Shown one piece after another: positions 1 through 6,102 of a DNA stretch of 8,442 bases. How positions within the stretch are numbered: position 1 is the first letter of the stretch; every line of letters begins with the position of its first letter. The notes beneath the pieces were generated by a model. That model searched no databases. It saw only the letters and a program-made list of their open reading frames with translations, and was not told the origin of the DNA. Source of the stretch: an uncultured Desulfobacterales bacterium (GTDB lineage Bacteria; Desulfobacterota; Desulfobacteria; Desulfobacterales; G020354645); NCBI GenBank assembly GCA_947259865.1, contig CAMYNZ010000155.1, forward strand, positions 1-8,442, read 5' to 3'. The translations under genes and the position numbers were made by a program.

Positions 1-900
1 ATCATCGGACATGAACATGTAATCGATCAGGCGCTGATCGCTATTTTCAGCGGTCACCATGCCTTGATTGAAGGTGTACCGGGTGTAGCCAAGACATTGC
101 TGGTCAGGTCTCTGGCGCGTGTTTTGGGCTGCGATTTCGCCCGCATTCAATTCACACCCGATTTGATGCCTACGGACATTACCGGTACCAATGTATTCAA
201 TCTCCAAAAAAACATGTTCTCTTTGCTGAAAGGCCCCATCTTCACCACCTTTTTGCTGGCAGATGAAATTAACCGCGCACCGGCCAAGACCCAGTCAGCC
301 CTTTTACAGGCCATGCAGGAGCGCACGGTCACCATCGATCGAAAGACCTACAAGCTGTCATCAAACTTCACCGTGTTCGCAACTCAAAATCCGATAGAAT
401 ACGAAGGCACCTATCCGCTGCCTGAAGCTCAAAAAGATCGGTTTATGCTAAAAATCGCCATGGATCATCCCGCCCGTGAGGAGGAAATGTTGCTGGCCCA
501 GCGGATGCTCGGGAATAATTCTCCCGAACAAACCCTTGGCAGCGGAGCGGTCAAACAAACCATCGCTACGGATACGTTGACCCGATTACGGCAGACCCTG
601 ATGGCTATAACTGTCAAAGACGATCTGCTTTCCTATATAGTGGATATTGTGCGGAAAACCAGAACTCATCAAAGCGTGCTTGTGGGCGCGGGACCGCGAG
701 CAACCCAGGCCTTGCTTCTGGCAGCCAGAACCCACGCTGCCATAAAGGCGCGGGACTTCGTGACCCCCGACGATATCAAATCGATGGCAGCCCCTGTCTT
801 TAATCATCGGCTGATTTTGCGGCCTGAATACGAGATCGAGGGGCTCACGGTGGGAGAGGTGATTGAAAATATACTCAAAGAAGTGGTGGTTCCGAGATAA
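1..900 (+). CDS. MoxR-family AAA+ ATPase (5' partial)
   Basis: The frame is open from base 1 to a TAA at 898-900 (299 codons visible), so the gene starts upstream of the window; the TTG at 64 lies inside the N-terminal helix and is not a start. Counting codons from base 1: Walker A GVPGVAKT at 25-32, Walker B LLADEINR at 85-92, sensor 1 ATQNP at 127-131, arginine-finger region EAQKDRF at 142-148, sensor 2 GAGPRA at 229-234, then a helical lid. This is the MoxR order; family members run about 310-330 residues, so I infer roughly 20-30 are missing. MoxR proteins are cytoplasmic ATPases thought to act as chaperones maturing or activating vWA-type partners. The DUF58 gene downstream is the classic companion and the probable partner. 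All ATPase motifs are intact. Family assignment is secure; the substrate is inferred. Confidence 0.95.
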   Translation: MIGHEHVIDQALIAIFSGHHALIEGVPGVAKTLLVRSLARVLGCDFARIQFTPDLMPTDITGTNVFNLQKNMFSLLKGPIFTTFLLADEINRAPAKTQSALLQAMQERTVTIDRKTYKLSSNFTVFATQNPIEYEGTYPLPEAQKDRFMLKIAMDHPAREEEMLLAQRMLGNNSPEQTLGSGAVKQTIATDTLTRLRQTLMAITVKDDLLSYIVDIVRKTRTHQSVLVGAGPRATQALLLAARTHAAIKARDFVTPDDIKSMAAPVFNHRLILRPEYEIEGLTVGEVIENILKEVVVPR

Positions 901-915
901 AAGAGAAATACGCCA

Positions 916-943
916 GTTTTAGGTTTTAAGTTTTAGGTTTTAG
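916..943 (+). repeat. Tandem heptanucleotide repeat, GTTTTAG type (4 units)
   Basis: Four consecutive 7-base units begin at 916, 923, 930 and 937; three read GTTTTAG and one GTTTTAA. A second, shorter site of the same type occurs at 8401. Units of a different sequence but the same 7-base period occur at 3432, 3490, 3561 and 4542. It lies wholly outside coding sequence. Confidence 0.85.
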
Positions 944-995
944 GTAAGGACCACTTTCTTCTGTCGCAATATCAGTTGATTAAAACTTAAAACCT
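921..995. repeat. 15-bp perfect inverted repeat made of heptads
   Basis: AGGTTTTAAGTTTTA at 921-935 is the exact reverse complement of 981-995, with a 45-nt spacer. The right arm is two TTAAAAC units (980-986, 987-993), the complement of the heptads on the left. In RNA the stem would be AT-rich with a long loop and no following T-run, so it does not look like an intrinsic terminator. Confidence 0.8.
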
Positions 996-1008
996 TATGC
1001 CCTCATTA

Positions 1009-1038
1009 TTAACATAATAAACGGACTTAAGTTATAAT
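1009..1038 (+). promoter_or_regulatory. Candidate sigma70-type promoter
   Basis: TTAACA at 1009-1014 (5/6 to TTGACA) is followed after 18 nt by TATAAT at 1033-1038 (6/6). The match is good, but the region is AT-rich. The -10 box lies one base before the TTG assigned as the DUF58 start, so a transcript from here would begin inside or after that codon. It is either fortuitous, or the DUF58 start or the expression scheme needs rethinking. Confidence 0.35.
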
Positions 1039-1039
1039 T

Positions 1040-2410
1040 TTGATACTCGTTCCCCGTGAAAAACTTATTTTCTGGGCAGGAATTGTATTTCTACCGTTTA
1101 CTGTTTTGGCTGCCCTTGTACCTTCTTCTATCGGCGTATTTATAGCGCTGGCAACAGGTATTTTGCTGGTGGCTTTTATTGATGGCCTTAAAGCTTGGGA
1201 TCGTCTGGCGGGCATCCATATCGCGCTGCCGGAGGTGGTGCGCCTGAGCACCGGACGGACGGGTGATTTTCGATTATTTATCCACAATGAAAAGATGCGC
1301 TGCGGGCATCTGCGATTGGGGTTGCCCTTTGCGCCGCAAATCTTTTCACCACAGCCGGACATGTTTGTTGATTTGCCCGAAGACGTTGTTGATTCTTCTG
1401 TCATATGGCCGTGCAAGGCTTTGAAACAGGGGCGCTACCGGCTGGATAATTGTTATCTGGAAGCCAGCTCTCCTTTAGGGCTTTGGGCTATACGCACCGC
1501 GGTGCCGGTTGATTGTGAATTTCGGGTTTTCCCGAATCTGCTTATGGAAAGAAAACACCTGACAGGGCTTTTTCAAAATAAAGGTCTGGGTGTGCATGCC
1601 CAGCGACAAGTCGGCAAAGGACGTGAATTTGAACAGTTGCGGGAATACATGGCCGGTGATGGTTTCGAAGACATACACTGGAAGGCTACGGCCAAGAGGG
1701 GACAACCGGTTACTAAAGTGTATCAGATCGAACGAATCCAGGAGATCTATACCTTTATCGATTCCTCACGCCTGAGTGCCAGAAACGCCGTCTGGTCCAA
1801 CGGCAGCAGACAGCTCCATGACGAGGATGGGCATGATTTGTCAATGACTGTACTGGAGCGCTTTACCATAGCCGCCCTCGTGATGGGTCTGGCGGCTGAC
1901 CGCCAGGGCGATTTGTTCGGGATCGGGGCCTTCGACAACCTAGTGCGCAATTTTGTAAGGGCCAAAAACGGAAAGATGCACTACGATTCCTGTCGCGATA
2001 TACTTTACACGCTGCAACCTAAAAGCGTTTCGCCCGATTTTACTGAAGTTTTCACCTTTATTGCCACTCACATCCGAAGGCGGGCTCTGCTGGTCTTTTT
2101 GACAAGCCTCGATGATCCGGTTCTGGCCGAGAATTTTGTGCAGCATATTGGGTTGATCTGTCGGCGACACCTGGTAATCGTCGGGATGATGCGGCCTGCG
2201 CTGGCAGCACCCCTTTTCTCGACCCCGGCTGTCACCTCGGTCGATGACATCTACCAGCATCTGGGCGGGCATATGCTGTGGGGCAGGTTGCGGGAAATTG
2301 AAAAAATTTTGCAGCGCAACGGTGTGGGTTTTGCGCTTCTGGACAATGAAAATTTGTCCACCGGCCTGGTCAGCAGATACATTGCGATCAAACGCAGGCA
2401 GATATTATGA
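1040..2410 (+). CDS. DUF58 / vWA-like membrane-anchored protein
   Basis: This 456-residue protein has two hydrophobic segments near the N-terminus (about 10-28 and 30-47), then a beta-rich region to about 165. The DUF58 signature at 200-221 has LREY, GD at 206-207, IHWKATAKRG at 212-221. A vWA-like half follows, with the strand and MIDAS-position sequence DSSRLS at 241-246 and a later FLTSLDDP at 353-360. The usual DxSxS is present only as D-x-S, so metal binding is doubtful. Length and layout fit the family. DUF58 proteins are probable clients of MoxR ATPases, as the upstream neighbour implies. The TTG start is chosen because an in-frame stop lies at 1028-1030 and a later TTG (1106) would cut the first membrane segment; no good ribosome-binding site precedes it. 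The 3' end overlaps the next gene by 4 bases. Function in the cell is unknown. Confidence 0.9.
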   Translation: MILVPREKLIFWAGIVFLPFTVLAALVPSSIGVFIALATGILLVAFIDGLKAWDRLAGIHIALPEVVRLSTGRTGDFRLFIHNEKMRCGHLRLGLPFAPQIFSPQPDMFVDLPEDVVDSSVIWPCKALKQGRYRLDNCYLEASSPLGLWAIRTAVPVDCEFRVFPNLLMERKHLTGLFQNKGLGVHAQRQVGKGREFEQLREYMAGDGFEDIHWKATAKRGQPVTKVYQIERIQEIYTFIDSSRLSARNAVWSNGSRQLHDEDGHDLSMTVLERFTIAALVMGLAADRQGDLFGIGAFDNLVRNFVRAKNGKMHYDSCRDILYTLQPKSVSPDFTEVFTFIATHIRRRALLVFLTSLDDPVLAENFVQHIGLICRRHLVIVGMMRPALAAPLFSTPAVTSVDDIYQHLGGHMLWGRLREIEKILQRNGVGFALLDNENLSTGLVSRYIAIKRRQIL

Positions 2411-3408
2411 TACTGGATCTAAAAAATTTTATTGCCGAAGAAAGACCGTATTGGTCAGAACTCGAAACCGCTCTCGATGATCTTGAAAACAAGCCGGTTC
2501 GAAGAGTGACACTCGATGGTTTAAAAAGATTTCACTATGTTTACCAGCGAACCTCTGCCGACCTGGCCCGACTCCGTTCGTTTTCCTCGGAACCCAACAT
2601 TCGTCGATATCTGGAATCTCTCGTTGCCCGGGCCTACGGAGAAATTCATGAAACCCGTGAGAAGCCCCATCGTCTGCGACCCTTTTTCTGGTTTTTTACC
2701 GTTTTTCCGATGACATTCAGGCGACATCTGCGGGCATTTTGGATTTCAACGGCAGCCATGCTTGTGGGATGCATTTTTGGTGCGTTTGCCCTGGGCATCG
2801 ATCCGGGGGCCAAAGCGGTCATCATGCCGTTTGGGCACCTAAAAGGGGACCCCTCTGAACGGGTCGCCAGGGAAGAGGGGGCTGAGGCCGATCGGCTTGA
2901 AGGCGCCAAAACCTATTTTTCAACCTACCTGATGACCCATAACACCAAGGTATCTATTTTTACTATGGCACTGGGTATGACCTATGGCATCGGCACGTTG
3001 ATTTTACTGTTTTACAATGGTGTTATACTGGGTGCCGTTGGCTTTGACTACCTGGCAGCCGGAGAGGCTACATTTTTATTGGGCTGGCTGCTGCCTCACG
3101 GTGCAATTGAAATACCGGCTATTCTGCTCGCCGGCCAGGCCGGCTTGGTGCTGGCAAGCGCGCTCATCGGATGGGGCAAACCGCTATCATTGAGGATGCG
3201 ACTGAGAAAGGTTTCCGCTGACCTGGTGACGCTGATATTTGGTGTTGCGATCATGCTGGTTTGGGCGGGTATCATCGAGGCTTTTTTTTCACAGTACCAT
3301 GAACCGGTAATCCCCTACGCCGGTAAAATCGGATTTGGCATGCTTGAACTCATCCTTTTGACACTGTTTTTGTCAAAGTCGGGTAAGGCGCGTATGGGTC
3401 AAACATAA
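2407..3408 (+). CDS. SpoIIM-family (DUF95) membrane protein
   Basis: This is a 333-residue protein. Its N-terminal ~105 residues are soluble and helical, rich in charged residues. Membrane segments lie at about 109-131, 181-210, 220-257 (probably two), 270-292 and 305-323. The SpoIIM hallmark is the segment at about 223-247, where LPHGAIEIPAI is followed by the small-residue run LAGQAGL. A hydrophilic loop (about 132-180) with an acidic/basic cluster separates the first two membrane regions. In Bacillus, SpoIIM belongs to the engulfment complex. Homologues in non-sporulating bacteria sit with MoxR, DUF58 and RDD genes, as here, so the name should not be read as sporulation. The ATG overlaps the DUF58 stop (ATGA), which indicates translational coupling and a shared complex or pathway. 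The family call is firm; the function is unknown. Confidence 0.9.
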   Translation: MILDLKNFIAEERPYWSELETALDDLENKPVRRVTLDGLKRFHYVYQRTSADLARLRSFSSEPNIRRYLESLVARAYGEIHETREKPHRLRPFFWFFTVFPMTFRRHLRAFWISTAAMLVGCIFGAFALGIDPGAKAVIMPFGHLKGDPSERVAREEGAEADRLEGAKTYFSTYLMTHNTKVSIFTMALGMTYGIGTLILLFYNGVILGAVGFDYLAAGEATFLLGWLLPHGAIEIPAILLAGQAGLVLASALIGWGKPLSLRMRLRKVSADLVTLIFGVAIMLVWAGIIEAFFSQYHEPVIPYAGKIGFGMLELILLTLFLSKSGKARMGQT

Positions 3409-3431
3409 CCCGGACACGCCGAAATAAATAC

Positions 3432-3466
3432 GGTTCAAGGTTCAAAGTTCAACGTTCCAAGTTGAA
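3432..3466 (+). repeat. Tandem heptanucleotide repeat, GGTTCAA type (5 units)
   Basis: Units start at 3432, 3439, 3446, 3453 and 3460. The first two are GGTTCAA; the others are AGTTCAA, CGTTCCA and AGTTGAA, so the array decays toward its 3' end while keeping phase. Confidence 0.85.
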
Positions 3467-3506
3467 ATAAGGGTAAGATCTGTTTTATAACTTTGAACCT
3501 TGAACC
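3432..3506. repeat. 18-bp perfect inverted repeat built from heptads
   Basis: Bases 3432-3449 (GGTTCAAGGTTCAAAGTT) are exactly complementary to 3489-3506, with a 39-nt spacer. The total span, 75 nt, equals that of the inverted repeat at 921-995 although the sequences differ. It could extrude as a cruciform or fold in the mRNA between the SpoIIM and RDD reading frames. Confidence 0.85.
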
Positions 3507-3524
3507 CAGAACATTGAACCCAGA
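3490..3524 (-). repeat. Inverted-orientation heptad array (5 units) with a 13-bp direct repeat
   Basis: On the + strand the units begin with AC at 3490, 3497, 3504, 3511 and 3518 (consensus ACYYWGA), the complement of the GGTTCAA family. Within it, TTGAACCCAGAAC occurs twice, at 3500-3512 and 3514-3526, a 14-base step equal to two heptads. Confidence 0.8.
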
Positions 3525-3560
3525 ACTGAAAAAGATCCTTGAGGCCGCAATGGGCAAGAT

Positions 3561-3588
3561 ACTGGATACTTGTTACTTGATACCGGTA
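3561..3588 (+). repeat. Tandem heptanucleotide repeat, ACTTGAT type (4 units)
   Basis: Units ACTGGAT, ACTTGTT, ACTTGAT and ACCGGTA begin at 3561, 3568, 3575 and 3582. The copies are less exact than in the other arrays, but the 7-base register is maintained. The TTG at 3570 that could extend the RDD frame falls inside this array, which argues against it as a start. Confidence 0.65.
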
Positions 3589-3611
3589 AAGTAGGGACAC
3601 CCTTTTTTGTT

Positions 3612-3615
3612 AGGA
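3612..3615 (+). promoter_or_regulatory. Ribosome-binding site for the RDD gene
   Basis: AGGA lies 5 nt before the ATG at 3621. This decides the start in favour of 3621 over the in-frame TTG at 3570, which lies in repeat sequence and has no such site. Confidence 0.6.
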
Positions 3616-3620
3616 ATTAT

Positions 3621-4406
3621 ATGAACACCCCAAAAACCAATACGCTGAGGATTCTAACACCCGAAGGCATCTTTTTTTCGCTGCAATTGGCCGGACCGAT
3701 TCCCCGATTTATGGGATGGGTGATTGATGCTGCCAGCATTTCTGTGATTGCATCCGTCATCGGCGTCCTGCTGGGAGTTCTGGGTGTTATCAGCCGAGAT
3801 CTAGCAGCCGCAGCCACTGTTTTGGCCTATTTTTTGGTTTCCATCGGTTATGGCATCTTAACCGAATGGTATTGGCAGGGCCAGACCATCGGCAAGCGAT
3901 TGTTGCGTCTGAGAGTCATGGATGTCCAGGGTCTGCGTCTTCGCTTCAGTCAGGTTGTTATTCGAAACCTACTTAGATTTGTCGACACGTTGCCCGCCTT
4001 TTACATGGTGGGCGGTTTGACATGCTTGATCAGTTCCCGGGCGCAGCGTCTCGGGGATTTTGCGGCCAACACCATTGTTGTTTGGAATCCACGGATATCA
4101 GAACCGGATCTCAACCAGCTTCTTGAAGGAAAGTACAACTCGTTTCACGATTATCCGCACCTGGAGGCCCGTTTACGCCAGCGTGTTTCTCCGGCCGAAG
4201 CCGGGATCGCCCTGCAGGCGGTTTTGCGCCGCGATGAACTGAACCCCCAGGCCCGCATAGAGTTGTTTCGCGGCATCGCTCTGTATTTCAGTAACATTGT
4301 TTTGTTGCCCCAGGAAGCCACAGACGGCATTTCTGATGAACAATACGTTCGTAATGTGGTGGACGTCCTGTTCCGCCCCAAAGTATCCAAATTAAACAGT
4401 TACTAA
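3621..4406 (+). CDS. RDD-domain membrane protein with soluble C-terminal extension
   Basis: From the ATG the protein has 261 residues. The RDD domain spans about 28-155: the conserved Arg in IPRF (R29), the Asp in the first membrane segment (GWVID, D36), a second hydrophobic segment (about 62-82), the GQTIGKRLLRLRVMD block at 87-101, the later Asp (FVD, D122) and the closing AQRLGDFAANTIVV at 141-154. RDD proteins are small integral membrane proteins; some have been linked to ion transport, but most are unassigned. About 105 residues follow the domain (157-261), predicted cytoplasmic and helical, with no motif I recognise. The position after MoxR, DUF58 and SpoIIM genes makes it the fourth member of that module. 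The spacer in front suggests it may be expressed at a different level. The family is sure; transport activity is not implied by anything seen here. Confidence 0.9.
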   Translation: MNTPKTNTLRILTPEGIFFSLQLAGPIPRFMGWVIDAASISVIASVIGVLLGVLGVISRDLAAAATVLAYFLVSIGYGILTEWYWQGQTIGKRLLRLRVMDVQGLRLRFSQVVIRNLLRFVDTLPAFYMVGGLTCLISSRAQRLGDFAANTIVVWNPRISEPDLNQLLEGKYNSFHDYPHLEARLRQRVSPAEAGIALQAVLRRDELNPQARIELFRGIALYFSNIVLLPQEATDGISDEQYVRNVVDVLFRPKVSKLNSY

Positions 4407-4505
4407 ATTCAGGGCTACCCAGCGCCGGACCGCCATATTTTTTCCCTTAGATCCCGAGCGGCTCATCCCATACCTTGCTCAAAATAATGAAATACTTGCA
4501 ATTTT

Positions 4506-4530
4506 GTATTAATTGGCAATAAATTAATAC
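4506..4530. repeat. 9-bp perfect AT-rich inverted repeat
   Basis: GTATTAATT at 4506-4514 and AATTAATAC at 4522-4530 are exact complements around a 7-nt loop. No T-run follows, so it is not a standard terminator. A protein-binding operator or a leader hairpin upstream of der is possible. Confidence 0.6.
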
Positions 4531-4541
4531 CCGGGTTAAGC

Positions 4542-4569
4542 GGTTTACGGTTCAAGGTTCAGGGTTGGG
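4542..4569 (+). repeat. Tandem heptanucleotide repeat, GGTTCAA type (4 units)
   Basis: Units start at 4542, 4549, 4556 and 4563 (GGTTTAC, GGTTCAA, GGTTCAG, GGTTGGG). The central copies match the array at 3432. No inverted partner array is found nearby, unlike the copies in the MoxR cluster. Confidence 0.75.
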
Positions 4570-4745
4570 CAATGTCAATCTCCCCAACGACTCAAGGTTA
4601 TAGTAAATCTGGCGACGCTGATCGCTTCAGCCAACGAGGCATTTTTGAAGCCGCCCCATAGCCCATCTGTGCCTTAAACTGCGAACCTGCAAGTGACAGC
4701 CGGTTTGTATGGCCAGAAACCCATTCTAAACACGAGTTGTTTATT

Positions 4746-6101
4746 ATGACCATGAAGCCCATAGTCGCCATCATCGGCCGACCCAATGTCGGCAAATCGA
4801 CTTTTTTCAACCGGGTTACCAAATCAAAAGACGCCCTGGTTGATAATTTACCGGGGGTTACACGAGATCGACATTATGGTAACGCCCGGTGGAATGATAT
4901 CGAGTTTATCCTGGTTGATACCGGCGGATTTACGACCGGTGAAGATTTGGCAGAAGAGATTCGTTTTCAGGTTCAACTGGCCTTGGAAGATGCCGATCTG
5001 ATCATATTTTTGATGGATGGCAAACGAGGCATCTCACCCTTTGACCAGGATATCGTCAAAATTCTGCGGCCGATTGCCAAACCGGTTTACTACGTGATCA
5101 ATAAAATAGACGGCAGCGAGCAGGAGGATCGCCTCTATGATTTTTACAGCCTGGGTATCGAGAAGTTATATCCCGTGTCTGCCGAACACCGCTATGGTGT
5201 GCCTGATTTACTGGACGAATTGGTGGCGGACCTGCCTGATGTACTTTCTGAGCCATCACCGGGATTGACACATGACACAATTGATCTGGCAGTGGTCGGG
5301 CGACCGAATGTCGGTAAATCATCCCTGATAAACCGCATATTGGGGCACCAGCGTTTGCTGGTAAGTGCTATTGCGGGTACAACCCGTGATGCCATTGATA
5401 CCATTTGTCAGGTCGACGGAAAACAGTACCTTATGATTGATACCGCCGGTATCCGGCGCAAGGGCAGGGTGACCAACAAGCTTGAAAAATTTTCCATTAT
5501 CAAAGCCTTGCGAAGTTTAGAACGCTGTGATGTCGCCCTGATTGTCATGGACGCCAGCGAAGGGATCACCGATCAGGATATAAGTATTGCCGGGTATGCC
5601 CATGAGCGGGGTTGCGGATGCATCTTTTTGCTGAACAAATGGGATCTGCTGGAAAAAGATACCCGCACCATCAATAGATATTTTGATCAGATCAGATCGG
5701 CGGCCAAGTTTTTAAACTTTGCGCCAGTGCTTACAATTTCAGCACTAACCGGGCAAAGAGTTCTAAAGATCTTTGGGATCGTCGATGAAGTATATGGTCA
5801 ATATGCATCCCGAATCCCAACCGGTCGGCTGAATAAGATAATCGAGCAGGCCTTATTCGATAATTTGCCCGCGCTTTACCGGGGCAGACGTATTAAATTT
5901 TATTATGCCACCCAGGTATCTCACAAACCACCGACAATAGTATGTTTTGTTAACTATCCTGAAGGGATCCATTTTTCCTATAAAAGATACGTGATCAATC
6001 AGATCCGCCAGGAAGCCGGCCTGAATAAAACACCGATTCGCATTCTATTTCGCAAACGCGAAGGAAAAAACCGCAAAGGCCGGACGCTTAAAAGGAAATA
6101 A
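4746..6101 (+). CDS. der: Ribosome biogenesis GTPase Der (EngA)
   Basis: Der binds the 50S subunit and is needed for its late assembly. From the ATG at 4746 the protein has 451 residues, a normal length. It shows the diagnostic tandem GTPase domains: G1 GRPNVGKS at 11-18, DTGG at 58-61 and NKID at 119-122 in the first; GRPNVGKS at 185-192, DTAG at 232-235, NKWD at 297-300 and SAL at 332-334 in the second. A KH-like domain follows (about 355-437, including [12 protein letters not shown]), then a very basic tail ([15 protein letters not shown]). Starts at TTG 4737 and ATG 4752 are also in frame; 4746 is preferred because a weak GAG lies 9 nt upstream, but family N-termini would allow 4752. rarA follows after one base. 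Confidence 0.97.
   Translation: MTMKPIVAIIGRPNVGKSTFFNRVTKSKDALVDNLPGVTRDRHYGNARWNDIEFILVDTGGFTTGEDLAEEIRFQVQLALEDADLIIFLMDGKRGISPFDQDIVKILRPIAKPVYYVINKIDGSEQEDRLYDFYSLGIEKLYPVSAEHRYGVPDLLDELVADLPDVLSEPSPGLTHDTIDLAVVGRPNVGKSSLINRILGHQRLLVSAIAGTTRDAIDTICQVDGKQYLMIDTAGIRRKGRVTNKLEKFSIIKALRSLERCDVALIVMDASEGITDQDISIAGYAHERGCGCIFLLNKWDLLEKDTRTINRYFDQIRSAAKFLNFAPVLTISALTGQRVLKIFGIVDEVYGQYASRIPTGRLNKIIEQALFDNLPALYRGRRIKFYYATQVSHKPPTIVCFVNYPEGIHFSYKRYVINQIRQEAGLNKTPIRILFRKREGKNRKGRTLKRK
6093..6096 (+). promoter_or_regulatory. Ribosome-binding site for rarA, inside der
   Basis: AGGA sits 6 nt before the GTG at 6103, within the last codons of der. It supports the GTG start over the out-of-frame ATG at 6101 and suggests coupled translation. 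Confidence 0.6.
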
Positions 6102-6102
6102 T

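Larger units (their letters stand above)
901..1039. other. Spacer between moxR-like gene and DUF58 gene, with heptad repeats
   Basis: This 139-nt AT-rich gap is unusually long for a MoxR-DUF58 junction, where genes are often close or overlapping. It contains a run of GTTTTAG-type heptamers, an inverted copy of it, and a promoter-like sequence next to the DUF58 start; each is listed separately. I see no small gene in it. Confidence 0.7.
3409..3620. other. Spacer between SpoIIM-like and RDD genes, with three heptad arrays
   Basis: These 212 nt carry no gene. They contain a forward GGTTCAA-type array, its inverted counterpart, and a separate ACTTGAT-type array, all with a 7-base period. The last 30 nt before the RDD gene hold its ribosome-binding site. 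I see no clear promoter and no G/C-rich terminator stem with a T-run. Confidence 0.7.
4407..4745. other. 339-nt non-coding leader before der
   Basis: No convincing gene is present. In order it holds a T6 tract at 4438-4443 without a good stem before it (so no called terminator), an AT-rich hairpin at 4506-4530, a heptad array at 4542-4569, and a 6-bp stem (GTTGGG 4564-4569 with CCCAAC 4583-4588). Then comes a GC-richer stretch (about 4590-4730) that stays open in the der frame apart from a TAG at 4659-4661. Only weak promoter-like hexamers (for example TTGCAA at 4496-4501) are visible, so the promoter of der is not placed. Confidence 0.6.

Noticed and set aside
916..997. CRISPR array
   Set aside because: The units are 7 bases with no unique spacers, and no cas gene is near.
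1027..1416. 129-codon minus-strand frame over the DUF58 5' end
   Set aside because: Antisense to a gene with clear domain motifs; the sequence is rich in Arg/Ser as shadow frames often are.
2407..3408. Sporulation locus because of the SpoIIM family
   Set aside because: SpoIIM/DUF95 proteins are widespread in non-sporulating bacteria, and no other sporulation gene is present.
3570..3620. Upstream TTG start for the RDD protein
   Set aside because: It falls inside a heptad repeat, lacks a ribosome-binding site, and adds 17 residues not expected before the RDD domain.
4572..4661. 29-codon small ORF before der
   Set aside because: No ribosome-binding site, starts next to a repeat array, no recognisable product. 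Kept only as a leader observation.
4659..4661. TAG as a recoded codon extending Der upstream
   Set aside because: Der families start at the position used here, and nothing suggests amber recoding in the window.
4598..4822. 74-codon minus-strand frame overlapping the start of der
   Set aside because: Its N-terminal third is the antisense of the Der P-loop, a frequently misannotated pattern. The rest is treated as part of the der leader question.
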